A stretch of DNA of 64,000 bases from JAAZNF01 sp964561025 (GTDB taxonomy: Bacteria; Myxococcota; B64-G9). The position numbers and the translations under genes are program-made. Of this stretch, positions 53,921 through 62,017 are shown in pieces. Numbering within the stretch: position 1 is the first letter of the stretch; each line of letters starts with the position of its first letter. A model generated the notes under the pieces. The model worked only from the letters and a program-made list of their open reading frames with translations, was not told where the DNA came from and searched no databases. The stretch covers positions 62,001 to 126,000 of the forward strand of contig CAZLNM010000001.1 of the NCBI GenBank assembly GCA_964561025.1. Reading direction: 5' to 3'.

Positions 53921-54508
53921 CTAGCGGCCCTTGCGCAGCTCCTGCAGCACCAGCTTGGCGATGGCCTTGAGGGTGTCGAACACCCCCCAGCCGGTGGCGG
54001 CGATGGCCTGGAACTCGGGCACGTTGTCCGGGTTCAGCAGGCGGTGCAGCTCCTCGATGGGAGCGGCGTTGGGCAGGTCGCGCTTGTTGTACTGGATGAC
54101 GTAGGGCACGGTCTTGAGGTCGTAGCCCTGCTCGGCCAGGTTGACGCGCAGGTTCTCCATGCTCTCCAGGTTGGCCTCCATGCGCTCGACCTGGGAGTCG
54201 GCCACGAACACCACCCCGTCCACGCCCTTCAGGATGAGCTTGCGGCTGGCGTCGTAGAACACCTGCCCGGGCACGGTGTACAGGTGGAAGCGGGTGCGGA
54301 AGCCGCGGATCTCGCCCAGCGACAGCGGCAGGAAGTCGAAGAACAGGGTGCGCTCGGTCTCGGTGGCCAGCGAGATCATCTTGCCCTTGGCCTCGGGGTT
54401 GGTCTTGGCGTAGATGTATTGCAGGTTGGTGGTCTTTCCGCACAGGCCGGGCCCGTAGTAGACGATCTTGCAGTTGATCTCGCGGGACGAGTAATTGATG
54501 AAGGACAT
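53921..54508 (-). CDS. mglA: MglA, Ras-like polarity GTPase
   Basis: 195 residues, the length of Myxococcus MglA, and nearly word-for-word like it along most of the chain. P-loop G19-x4-GKTT ending at Thr26/27, the intrinsic arginine finger Arg53, Thr78 in place of the Asp of Ras-type PM3 (LYTVPGQ), Gln82 and the NKRD base motif are all present. Active MglA-GTP sits at the leading cell pole and assembles the motility machine (Glt complexes, and type IV pili in myxobacteria). It follows mglB by 18 bp, the normal mglBA order. Its position beside the glt-like operon is unusual. Confidence 0.97.
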   Translation of the reverse strand: MSFINYSSREINCKIVYYGPGLCGKTTNLQYIYAKTNPEAKGKMISLATETERTLFFDFLPLSLGEIRGFRTRFHLYTVPGQVFYDASRKLILKGVDGVVFVADSQVERMEANLESMENLRVNLAEQGYDLKTVPYVIQYNKRDLPNAAPIEELHRLLNPDNVPEFQAIAATGWGVFDTLKAIAKLVLQELRKGR

Positions 54509-54526
54509 GGATAGCCCTCGGCTGCC

Positions 54527-55009
54527 TCAGTCGTTGAAGAGGTTGTCGATGTCCTCGTCGGTGATCTCGGCGAACGGGGAGCCGGCGCCCGGCTCCTCGA
54601 TCTTGCGCATCAACGCGTCGAAGATGGTGGAGAGCTCCACCGACGCCTTCTTCACCCGCAGGCGCACCAGGCCCTGCGACGAGCGATTGTCGAAGATCAC
54701 CACCAGGATCACCCGGCCGCCCACGATCGACTTGTGGATGTGGTCGTGTTCACCCTCCAAAAACAGGGAGGAGAACTCCTTCTCGCCGATCAGCTTGGCC
54801 AGGCCGCCGATGGCCGCCACGTTGCCGGCGGTGAGCGAGGCCAGCGAGGTGGTGTCCATGTTCTCGGAGGCGCCGGCGCTGGCGATGAGCTGGCCGTTCT
54901 TGTCCACCAAAAAGACGACCTTGGCGTTGGACTCGCGGCACAAACGATCACACACGGCGGTGATCTGATTGAACTCCCGCTCGTACATGACCATCTGAGG
55001 ACTGACCAT
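54527..55009 (-). CDS. mglB: MglB, roadblock-domain GAP/GEF partner of MglA
   Basis: 160 residues, full length. A single roadblock/LC7 domain with NAKVVFLVDKNGQLIASAG, DTTSLASLTAGNVAAIGGLAKLI (shortened) and VVIFDNRSSQGLVRLR, closely matching Myxococcus MglB. The acidic end ITDEDIDNLFND is also conserved; that C-terminal helix is known to affect nucleotide exchange on MglA. MglB dimers switch MglA off at the lagging pole. GGAGG lies before the ATG, and a strong promoter lies 110 nt upstream. Confidence 0.97.
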   Translation of the reverse strand: MVSPQMVMYEREFNQITAVCDRLCRESNAKVVFLVDKNGQLIASAGASENMDTTSLASLTAGNVAAIGGLAKLIGEKEFSSLFLEGEHDHIHKSIVGGRVILVVIFDNRSSQGLVRLRVKKASVELSTIFDALMRKIEEPGAGSPFAEITDEDIDNLFND

Positions 55010-55492
55010 GCAAGCCTCCGGGCGTCCCTGGGCGGCGGCGCAACCGGGCCGACCGCATCACGATGTCAACCGTCGAAGGCCGGACGCTCCGACAGTCGGT
55101 GAGGCAAACCGCGGGCCGCACTATATCGCCCACGAAAAAGACGTGTCAAGGAGTTTTCCACGCGGGGTGCAGACCCTCTGAGCACGGCCGCCAGACCCGG
55201 CGTTTGGAGCCGGAAAAACAAACTTGCGAGGGAAAAGCTCAAAATCCAGGTGACGTTCCCTGACAGCGGGTTTTTTCGTTCTCATCTTTTCTTCGCCTCT
55301 GCCTTATCCCCTCTTTTATTAGCGCTTTTCTCGGAAGTGTTTTCTCTCGGGGTACAAGAGGACAGGGCCCCTGGATGCGATAATTCACGCCTTGCAAGGG
55401 TCGCTTCGAACTTTCTTCGGGGGGAGGGGTGACAACAAACGCCACTTGCGCGTTAAGCAGAATAGATGATGGATATAACCGAGGAGACGATC
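55010..55492. other. Divergent intergenic region upstream of mglBA and the caspase gene
   Basis: 483 bp without a gene. The mglBA promoter lies at 55120-55149. From about 55255 to 55440 the sequence is clearly more AT-rich than the rest of the window (long T/C tracts, GATAAT at 55379-55384 without a matching -35), which could hold a promoter of unusual type for the caspase gene. No hairpin with a T-run was seen. Confidence 0.6.
55120..55149 (-). promoter_or_regulatory. Predicted sigma-70 promoter of mglBA
   Basis: Minus strand: TTGACA (perfect), 18-bp spacer, TATAGT (5 of 6), giving a leader of about 105 nt before mglB. Confidence 0.65.
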
Positions 55493-57148
55493 ATGACGCG
55501 CCTGCTCGCCATCGCCTTGCTGTTGCTCCCGGCCGGATTCGCCCCGGCCGCGCCCGAATCCCCGCCCGCATCGCCGCTCAAACTCGCGCTCCTGGTGGGG
55601 AGCAACCGGCCCGGGCCGGGCCAGGAGGAGCTGCGCTACGCCTTCGCCGACGCCCTGCGGGTCGCCGAGGTGCTCCAGGAACTCGGCGGGTTTGCGGCGA
55701 ACGAGGTGCAAACGCTGCACAACCCCGACCGCGCCAAGCTGCTCGAGGCCCTTTCGGACGTGGCCCGGCGGCTTTCGCAGGAGCGGGCGCGGGGCAACCC
55801 GGCGGTGTTCGTGTTCTACTACTCCGGCCACGCCCGCGCCGGGAGCCTCAACCTGGGCCCGGAGGAGCTCCCCCTCGACGAGCTCAGGCGCGAGCTTCTC
55901 GCCCTACCGGCCGAGGTGACCCTGGTGGTGCTCGACGCCTGCCAGTCGGGGGCGGTGTCGCGCTTGAAGGGGGCCTCGCCCGCGGCCGACTTCTCCTTCA
56001 ACTCGGTCCAGGGCCTGGGCTCGAGCGGCGTGGCCATCATGGCCAGCAGCACCGGCAGCGAGCTCAGCCAGGAGTCGGAGGCGCTGGGGGCGTCGTTCTT
56101 CACCCACCACCTCACGGTGGGGCTGCGCGGCGCGGCCGACGTGGACCGCGACGGGCGGGTCACGCTCTCCGAGGCCTACCGCTACGCCTACCACCGCACC
56201 CTGGCCCGGACCGCGGAAACCGCGGTGGGCCGCCAGCACGTCACGCTGGAGAACGACATCAAGGGCCGGGGCGAGCTGGTCCTCACCGAGCCCGAGCGCT
56301 CCGGCTCGCAAATCCGTTTTCCCGAAAGTCTGGCCGGCGACATCCTGATCGAGCGCCAGCCGGCCGGAGTGATCGTGGCGGAGATCTCCAAGGCCGCCGG
56401 CCAGGAGTTCACGCTGGCCCTGCCGGCCGGCGACTTCAGCCTGCTGCTGCGCCGGGGCGGGGAGCTCGGCCGCTGCGAGCTCTCTCTGCGCCCCGATAGC
56501 ACCCTGACCTTCGACGGCAGCGGCTGCCGGGCCGTGCCCGTCGAGGAGGTCACGGCCAAGGGCGCGGCCGACGAGGCGGTACACGTCTTCGGCCTCGAGC
56601 TGGGGGCCGGGGCGCTGTTCGGCCGCTCGGACGGGTACAACCAGCGCCTGACCGACTTCGGTTTCGACGAGGGCATGTTCTTGTTCAGCCCGACCGTGCA
56701 GGCCAGCCTCACCTGGGACTGGAGCCGCTACTGGGGCGTGGGCCTGCGCTTTTCGCTCCTCGAGCAGAACACCTACCAGCGCGACGTCTCCACCGGCGGC
56801 GACTCCCGGCAGCAGGAGTTCTCCTGGGAGAGCTATGGCCTGATGGTGTTCGCGCGCGGGCAGCTCCCGCTGTTCTCGGGGTGGCTGGTGCCGTACCTGG
56901 AGGCGGGAGGGGGGCTGGCGCTGGGCTTCACCCACTACCGCGACGAGGGGGCCGGGGTGGACGACGACGAGTCCTACGCCGGCTTTCAGCTCGGCTGCGC
57001 CGCCGGGCTGCTCATCATGCCCTGGCGTCACTTCGGCTTCTACGGCCAGGCGTCCTTCACCTACGCCCGGGCCATCGAGAACCGCCTCGGCGACGGGCAC
57101 GACAGCGGCGGCTTCGCGTTCGCGCTCGGAATCCGCGGCGCGCTGTAG
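55493..57148 (+). CDS. Exported caspase-like (C14) domain fused to an outer-membrane barrel
   Basis: 551 residues from the ATG at 55493 (GAGGAG upstream). A signal peptide (LLAIALLLLPAGFAPA) is followed by a caspase/metacaspase-like domain (about 30-235): LALLVGSNRPGPG, YYSGHARAG with catalytic His113 and LDACQSG with catalytic Cys150, so the dyad is intact. Then comes a PEGA-like section, and from about 365 an amphipathic beta region with aromatic strand ends (LGLELGAGALFGRSD, GVGLRFSLLEQ, YGLMVFARGQ), typical of an OmpA-like or opacity barrel, ending in GIRGAL. Such a caspase displayed from or delivered through the outer membrane is unusual. An ECF sigma pair sits two genes downstream. Confidence 0.82.
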   Translation: MTRLLAIALLLLPAGFAPAAPESPPASPLKLALLVGSNRPGPGQEELRYAFADALRVAEVLQELGGFAANEVQTLHNPDRAKLLEALSDVARRLSQERARGNPAVFVFYYSGHARAGSLNLGPEELPLDELRRELLALPAEVTLVVLDACQSGAVSRLKGASPAADFSFNSVQGLGSSGVAIMASSTGSELSQESEALGASFFTHHLTVGLRGAADVDRDGRVTLSEAYRYAYHRTLARTAETAVGRQHVTLENDIKGRGELVLTEPERSGSQIRFPESLAGDILIERQPAGVIVAEISKAAGQEFTLALPAGDFSLLLRRGGELGRCELSLRPDSTLTFDGSGCRAVPVEEVTAKGAADEAVHVFGLELGAGALFGRSDGYNQRLTDFGFDEGMFLFSPTVQASLTWDWSRYWGVGLRFSLLEQNTYQRDVSTGGDSRQQEFSWESYGLMVFARGQLPLFSGWLVPYLEAGGGLALGFTHYRDEGAGVDDDESYAGFQLGCAAGLLIMPWRHFGFYGQASFTYARAIENRLGDGHDSGGFAFALGIRGAL

Positions 57149-57180
57149 CCGCCACCGAATACAATGAGAGGAGAATGGCC

Positions 57181-58305
57181 ATGAAAACGAATCGCTCGCC
57201 GAGAAAGAACCCGTCCCCGCGCCCGTCCGTCGTCGCCACGGCCTTGATGGCCTGCGGGCTGGTCGCCGGCGGCTGGGGGAGCTGCGAGCCGTCGCTCAAC
57301 CAGGATCCCAGTTTCGACCTGTGGTGCGGCGAGTCCCTGTGCGCCTGGCGCACCGACGCCGGGGCGGTCCGGCGCGTGCCCACCTGGCACGAGCACGACT
57401 ACGGGGTGGAGCTTGTGGGCGACCCGGCCGGCATCTCGCAGCTCATCAGCGAGCGCGTGCGCTGCTTCCGCTTCGAGACCCTGGCCGAGGTCGAGGGCAA
57501 CGCCTCGGTGGTGCTGGGCATGGACTTCGAGGACGACGGCACCGAGGAGTACTTCGCGCCGGTGCCGGGCAACGACTGGGCCGCGGTGATGTACACGGTC
57601 CGGGCGCCGACCTGGTACACCAAGGTCCGCTTCTCGCTGCGAAAGACCGGCCCGGGGCAGGCCCGCCTGGCCCACCTGCGCATCAGCGACCCCGGCGATT
57701 GCTCCGGCGCGCCGCTGCCCCTCGACCAGCGGCCGCTGGGCGCCACCTGCGAGCACGACGGCCAGTGCGCCTCCGGGGTGTGCGGCCCGAGCGGCTTTCC
57801 CTACCGCAACGCCGACGATCTGTACCTGACGTGCGGAGAGTGCCAGCAGGAGGCGGACTGCGCCGGCGATACCTGCGGCCTTGTGCCCGACGAATTCGGC
57901 CTGCACGCCGCCTGCGTCCCGGAGGGTTCGCGCCACTTGGGCGAACGCTGCCTACAGGACCGCGAGTGCGCAAGCGGGGTGTGCTGTAGCGAGGTGTGCT
58001 CGAGCTGCTGCGATTTAGTTGCCTGCCCGGACGGCCTACTCTGCACCCTGGCCGAATGGCCCGCCGAACAAAATCGACTGTGGCAGCCCCGGCCGTGGCA
58101 GTGCGCCCCCGGCCAGGGGCGTGCCGAGAGCGGCGCCGTCTGCCTGCGTGACGAGGACTGCCAGAGCCGGCGCTGCGAAGGGTCCGGCGCGCTCGCCCTG
58201 TGCTGGTACGACGGGCGCCCCTGCCAGAGCGACGGCGACTGCCCGCCCGACCACGCCAGCGGCGACTGCGTCGCGCTCGGCGTGTCCGACGGGCGCTGCC
58301 AGTAG
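57181..58305 (+). CDS. Secreted cysteine-rich protein with Dickkopf-like repeats
   Basis: 374 residues from the ATG at 57181, which has AGGAGA at the right distance; an ATG six bases upstream is too close. An N-terminal hydrophobic stretch (VVATALMACGLVAGGWGSC) may be a lipoprotein signal. Residues 40-185 are a beta-sandwich-like domain with carbohydrate-binding-module features. Then four cysteine units of the Dickkopf/colipase type repeat, 'G..C....C.SG.C' (GATCEHDGQCASGVCG, GERCLQDRECASGVCC, GAVCLRDEDCQSRRC, GRPCQSDGDCPP). Such repeats are common in myxobacterial surface proteins. It lies 32 bp after the caspase gene and 11 bp before the ECF gene. Confidence 0.82.
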   Translation: MKTNRSPRKNPSPRPSVVATALMACGLVAGGWGSCEPSLNQDPSFDLWCGESLCAWRTDAGAVRRVPTWHEHDYGVELVGDPAGISQLISERVRCFRFETLAEVEGNASVVLGMDFEDDGTEEYFAPVPGNDWAAVMYTVRAPTWYTKVRFSLRKTGPGQARLAHLRISDPGDCSGAPLPLDQRPLGATCEHDGQCASGVCGPSGFPYRNADDLYLTCGECQQEADCAGDTCGLVPDEFGLHAACVPEGSRHLGERCLQDRECASGVCCSEVCSSCCDLVACPDGLLCTLAEWPAEQNRLWQPRPWQCAPGQGRAESGAVCLRDEDCQSRRCEGSGALALCWYDGRPCQSDGDCPPDHASGDCVALGVSDGRCQ

Positions 58306-58316
58306 CCGGAGGGGGC

Positions 58317-58790
58317 GTGGAGATCTACCACCGATACGCCCCGGCGCTGCTGCGGAAAGGGCAGCGCATCCTGGGCAACCGTCAGGACGCGGAGGACGTC
58401 GTGCACGGGATATTCGTCGAGCTCTTGTCGCGCGGCGTGACCGAAGCGGACCTGCCGTACCTGTACCGCGCGGTGACCAACCGCTGCGTGAGCCTGCTGC
58501 GCGATCGGGGAACCCGGGCGCGCCTGCGCGAGCGGTACGACGAGAGCCTGCGCGGCCCGGCGCGCACCCGCTGCGACGAGATGGTGATCGGGCTGGACCT
58601 TCTGGAGAGGCTCGCCGAGCGCCTGGGTCAGCGGGACCTGGAGGTCCTGGTGTGCCGCTACTTCGACGATCTGACGCAGGAGGAGATCGCGCACACCCTC
58701 GCGCTCAGCCGCAAGACCGTGACCAAGCGCCTGGCCCGCATCCAGGAGACGGTGCGGGCGTTGGCCGCCACGAGCGGGGTGAGGCCATGA
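58317..58790 (+). CDS. ECF sigma factor
   Basis: 157 residues from the GTG at 58317, chosen because GGAGGGGG lies just upstream and the protein then starts at the ECF region 2 (YHRYAPALLRKGQRIL, NRQDAEDVVHGIFVELL). Region 4 has the helix-turn-helix LTQEEIAHTLALSRKTVTKRL. It lacks any domain beyond regions 2 and 4. Its stop overlaps the start of the anti-sigma gene (ATGA), the classical sigma/anti-sigma pairing. The likely targets include its own operon and the caspase gene, which is inference. Confidence 0.9.
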   Translation: MEIYHRYAPALLRKGQRILGNRQDAEDVVHGIFVELLSRGVTEADLPYLYRAVTNRCVSLLRDRGTRARLRERYDESLRGPARTRCDEMVIGLDLLERLAERLGQRDLEVLVCRYFDDLTQEEIAHTLALSRKTVTKRLARIQETVRALAATSGVRP

Positions 58791-59467
58791 AACTCGAATG
58801 TGTCGGCGAACCCGTGTCCTGGCTCCGCCTGGAGCGTTTCGCCCTCGGCGAGCTACCGGCCGAGGAGCGCTCTCTGGTGCGCGATCACCTGGAGCGCTGC
58901 CCCGCCTGCCAGGCCTGCCTGGAGGTCATCCGGGCCGAGCCCGCGCCCGTTCTGCGCCCGCTCCCCTCCCCCACCCCGGCGCCCGCGCGGCGCGGCTTCG
59001 TGTGGCTCGGGGCCGCGGCGGCAGCGCTGGCCTCGGCGCTACTGGTCATGCTGCTGTGGCCGGCCGCGCCGACAGAGCGGGGCGCGCTGCCTGCGCGGAT
59101 GACGGTCAAGGGCGGAGAGCTGGCGGTGGTCCTTGTGCGGGAACGCGGCGGCGCCGTTCAGCGGGACCCGGGGGTCTTCGCGCCCGGCGATCGCTTCAAG
59201 GCGCTGCTCACCTGCCCGCCGCCCGGCGAGCCCGCGGTCGAACTCGTGGTCATCCAGGGAGGCGAGGTGTTCTTTCCCCTTCCGCTCCAGCGGCTCGCCT
59301 GCGGCAACGAGGTGGCCCTGCCGGGCGCGTTCTCCCTCGACGGCGACGAGGAGGCCCTGGTGTGCCTGGTGGTCGGCGATCCTCTACCGCGCCGGAGCCT
59401 CGCCCGCGATGCGCTGCCCGCCTCGCGGACGGTGTGCGCCCGCCTTCGCCCCGCGGCCGCAGACTGA
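58787..59467 (+). CDS. Zinc-finger transmembrane anti-sigma factor
   Basis: 226 residues. The cytoplasmic part carries a ZAS-type zinc motif, H-x3-C-x2-C (HLERCPAC), then one membrane helix at about 68-92 (LGAAAAALASALLVMLLW). About 130 periplasmic residues with beta strands follow (MTVKGGELAVVLVRERGG, FKALLTCPPPG), ending with conserved-looking Cys residues that could sense the envelope. It holds the ECF factor inactive until a signal is received. Coupled to the sigma gene by ATGA. Converges with the UbiA gene 1 bp beyond its stop. Confidence 0.88.
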   Translation: MKLECVGEPVSWLRLERFALGELPAEERSLVRDHLERCPACQACLEVIRAEPAPVLRPLPSPTPAPARRGFVWLGAAAAALASALLVMLLWPAAPTERGALPARMTVKGGELAVVLVRERGGAVQRDPGVFAPGDRFKALLTCPPPGEPAVELVVIQGGEVFFPLPLQRLACGNEVALPGAFSLDGDEEALVCLVVGDPLPRRSLARDALPASRTVCARLRPAAAD

Positions 59468-59468
59468 A

Positions 59469-60368
59469 TCAACCCACGAAATACCCGACCGCCAGCAACA
59501 GGTCGGTGCCCAGCACCACGATCACATTGGCAGCGAGCCCCGGCACCATGGCCGCGACGTCCTTGCCGAAGAACAGCGCCTGGCGCACCGCGATGGCCGC
59601 GATGGGCATGGTGAGCAGGCTGATGGCCACCATCCCCGGGAAGAACCCCGCGATCACCCCGGCGGCGATCCACAGGTACATGACGGCCAGGGCGGCGGTG
59701 TACAGGCGAGCCGCCTTGCCGTGGCCGAGCACGATGACCAGGTGCCGGCGCCCGGCGCTGCGGTCGGCCTCCGCGTCGGGAAACTCGTTGAGGAACAAGA
59801 GCAACGCGGTGAGGATCCCGGGCGGCACCGACAGCAACACCGCCTCATAGGTGAACCGGCCCGCCATGGCGAAGTAGGCGCCCAGTACCACGAAGCTCCC
59901 CAGGCAGATCCCCGCCGTGAGTTCCCCGAGCATGAAACGGGCCAGGTGGGTGGTGTAGAACACCGTGGCCAGCCCGCCGATGACGATGAGCACGAAGAGC
60001 TCCGGCCCCGAGGTCAGCGCCAGGTAGACGCCGATGGCGAGGGCGGCGAGCAACGTCCCGACCGCCGCGGCGTACACGGCCCGGGGCGTGTTCAGGCCGG
60101 CCTGCAGGGTGCCGCTGCCGCCGGAGAACGGCGTGCGCTGAGTACGAAAGTCGATGCCGGTGCGGTGGTCGGAGTGCTCGTTGAAGAGGTTCACCGCCAC
60201 GTGCGCGAGCAGCGTGCCCAACATGCACAAGAGCAAACGCGGCACGTCCAGCACCCCGTCGCGCCAGGCCAGAGCGCCGCCCACCAGGCACAACAGCACG
60301 GGCAAAACGAGAAACGGCGCGCGGACCTGGTTGAGCCACACCTTCAAGCGAGACGGCGCCTGGTTCAT
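59469..60368 (-). CDS. UbiA/MenA-family prenyltransferase
   Basis: 299 residues with about nine transmembrane helices. The first Asp-rich motif is NLFNEHSDHRTGID (NxxxDxxxD-type) near residue 61, and the second, FPDAEADRSAGRRHLV, near 190. Both bind Mg-diphosphate of the prenyl donor. The wording 'N...D...G.D', then 'FPD..AD...G', fits the MenA-like group that prenylates 1,4-dihydroxy-2-naphthoate, or a related branch of quinone/tocopherol synthesis. No other quinone gene is near. Its start codon is 131 bp from the M23 gene, which diverges. Confidence 0.85.
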   Translation of the reverse strand: MNQAPSRLKVWLNQVRAPFLVLPVLLCLVGGALAWRDGVLDVPRLLLCMLGTLLAHVAVNLFNEHSDHRTGIDFRTQRTPFSGGSGTLQAGLNTPRAVYAAAVGTLLAALAIGVYLALTSGPELFVLIVIGGLATVFYTTHLARFMLGELTAGICLGSFVVLGAYFAMAGRFTYEAVLLSVPPGILTALLLFLNEFPDAEADRSAGRRHLVIVLGHGKAARLYTAALAVMYLWIAAGVIAGFFPGMVAISLLTMPIAAIAVRQALFFGKDVAAMVPGLAANVIVVLGTDLLLAVGYFVG

Positions 60369-60465
60369 GAAGGCCTCCTGAAAAGACCGGCTGCATTCTA
60401 ATCAACCCGGGCGGTCGGTCAAGCAGCCGCGCCTCCGGCCACCCGTTCGCGGCGCGCAAACCCCT

Positions 60466-60493
60466 TTGACATCCCCGCCACCGAAGGTACACT
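60466..60493 (+). promoter_or_regulatory. Predicted sigma-70 promoter of the M23-GH3 operon; leaderless
   Basis: TTGACA (perfect), 16-bp spacer, TACACT (4 of 6). The -10 ends 6 nt before the ATG at 60500, so transcription should start at or next to the A of the ATG. Confidence 0.6.
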
Positions 60494-60499
60494 CCCCCC

Positions 60500-62017
60500 A
60501 TGGAGCCGTTCCGCTCGCAACGATCGCGCCGCGTGCTGGGAAAGAAGTTCAAGCCCGGCTGGCCGCTGCTGGTCGGCATCCTGCTGCTCGTCAACGGCTA
60601 CCTGTTCTTCATCCGCGGGCTGCCCGGCGGCGAGAAATCCGGCGGAGAGAAGCTCGATGGTGGAACGCCGGTCCCGCCCCCGGCCGCGGCCATGCGGCCT
60701 GCGGAGCCGGCCGGCGCGTCCGCCCCGAACGAGAGGTTCCAAAGCGCCCTGGGAGAGATGCGGGGCGTGGCCGGGATACGCCTCCCGGCGAACGATCCGG
60801 CCCCGAAGGCTTCCCGCTCGACAGAGCGCTTCGACCTCGAGGCCGCCGCCGGCGTGGCCGGTCTGCGCGCGCTCTCGGACTGGTGCCAGAAGCTCGAGGG
60901 CCGCCTGGAACAGAACGAGAGCCTGTCGTTTGCCATGCAGCGCGAGGGCGTGGAGCCGGCCATCCGCGACGCCGTGGTGGCCGGGCTGCGCTCGGTGCTG
61001 GACTTTCGCCGCTGCCGGGAGGGCGACGGTTTCACCCTGTGGAAGACCCCGCGCGGAAAGCTCTTGCGCTTCGCCTACCAGCCGGCGCGCCAGCCCGAGG
61101 TGAGCTTCCTCTTGGAGCGACGGGGGGGAAAACTCTCCAGCCGGCGCGAGGTGGAGCGGCTGGAGGTCTCGATCGAGCCCATCGCCATCCAGGTCGAGGG
61201 CTCCCTGTACCAGTCGCTCGAGGCGGCCGGCGAGCGGCCGGCGCTGGTGATGCTGATCGTGGACATCTTCGCCTGGGACATCGACTTCTACACCGACACC
61301 CGGCGCGGCGACGTCATCCGCCTGCTGGTGGAGAAGCACCGCCTGGACGGGAAGTTCCTGCGCTACGGCCGCATCCTGGCCGCCGAGTACCGCGGCTTCG
61401 TGGGGGTGCACCGGGCCTTCCGCTTCGCAGTAAAAGACGGCGAGGACGGCTACTTCGACGAAGACGGCGGCTCGCTGCGCAAGGCCTTCCTCAAGTCGCC
61501 GCTCAAGTTCGTGCGCATCACCTCGGGGTACGGCCAGCGCGTGCACCCCATCCTGGGCTACTCGGCCATGCACGCCGGCATCGACTTCGGCGCGCCGGTG
61601 GGCACCCCGATCTGGGCCCCCGCGGACGGCACGGTGCTGTTCGCCGGTTACAAGGGGGCCAACGGCAACCTGGTCACGCTGCGCCACGCCAACGGCTACG
61701 AGACCGCCTTCGCTCACCTGCAGGCCATCGCCCGCGAGGTGCGCCCCGGCGGGCGGGTGCGCCAGAAGCAGGTCATCGGCTGGGTGGGCAACACCGGCAT
61801 GTCCACCGGCCCGCACCTGCACTACGCCATGCGCAAGAACGGCGCGCTCATCAATCCGCTGACGCAGAAGTTCCCGCCGGCCGATCCGGTCCCCCCCGCG
61901 CGCCTGGCCGAGTACCGCAAGACCATCGCGCCGATCCTCGATCGCCTCAAGTCCATCCCGCTGCCGCTCGACGCAGGCGCCGAGCGCGCGGCCCAGCCAG
62001 ACAAGGCCTCGGGATGA
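60500..62017 (+). CDS. M23-family (LytM) metalloendopeptidase, membrane-anchored
   Basis: 505 residues. One membrane helix at about 20-40 (WPLLVGILLLVNGYLFFI), then a disordered Pro/Ala linker, an OapA/opacity-like beta domain (about 140-330) and a C-terminal M23 domain (about 350-470). The zinc ligands are visible as HAGIDFGAPVGTP and HLHY, with a His further on at AFAHLQAIA. These enzymes cut peptide cross-links in peptidoglycan. It lacks a LysM domain. It overlaps the GH3 gene by 4 bp (ATGA), so the two wall enzymes are translationally coupled. Confidence 0.9.
   Translation: MEPFRSQRSRRVLGKKFKPGWPLLVGILLLVNGYLFFIRGLPGGEKSGGEKLDGGTPVPPPAAAMRPAEPAGASAPNERFQSALGEMRGVAGIRLPANDPAPKASRSTERFDLEAAAGVAGLRALSDWCQKLEGRLEQNESLSFAMQREGVEPAIRDAVVAGLRSVLDFRRCREGDGFTLWKTPRGKLLRFAYQPARQPEVSFLLERRGGKLSSRREVERLEVSIEPIAIQVEGSLYQSLEAAGERPALVMLIVDIFAWDIDFYTDTRRGDVIRLLVEKHRLDGKFLRYGRILAAEYRGFVGVHRAFRFAVKDGEDGYFDEDGGSLRKAFLKSPLKFVRITSGYGQRVHPILGYSAMHAGIDFGAPVGTPIWAPADGTVLFAGYKGANGNLVTLRHANGYETAFAHLQAIAREVRPGGRVRQKQVIGWVGNTGMSTGPHLHYAMRKNGALINPLTQKFPPADPVPPARLAEYRKTIAPILDRLKSIPLPLDAGAERAAQPDKASG

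Noticed and set aside
60466..62013. Upstream extension of the GH3 frame
   Set aside because: It lies within the M23 gene in another frame, with no domain; the ATG at 62014 is coupled to the M23 stop.
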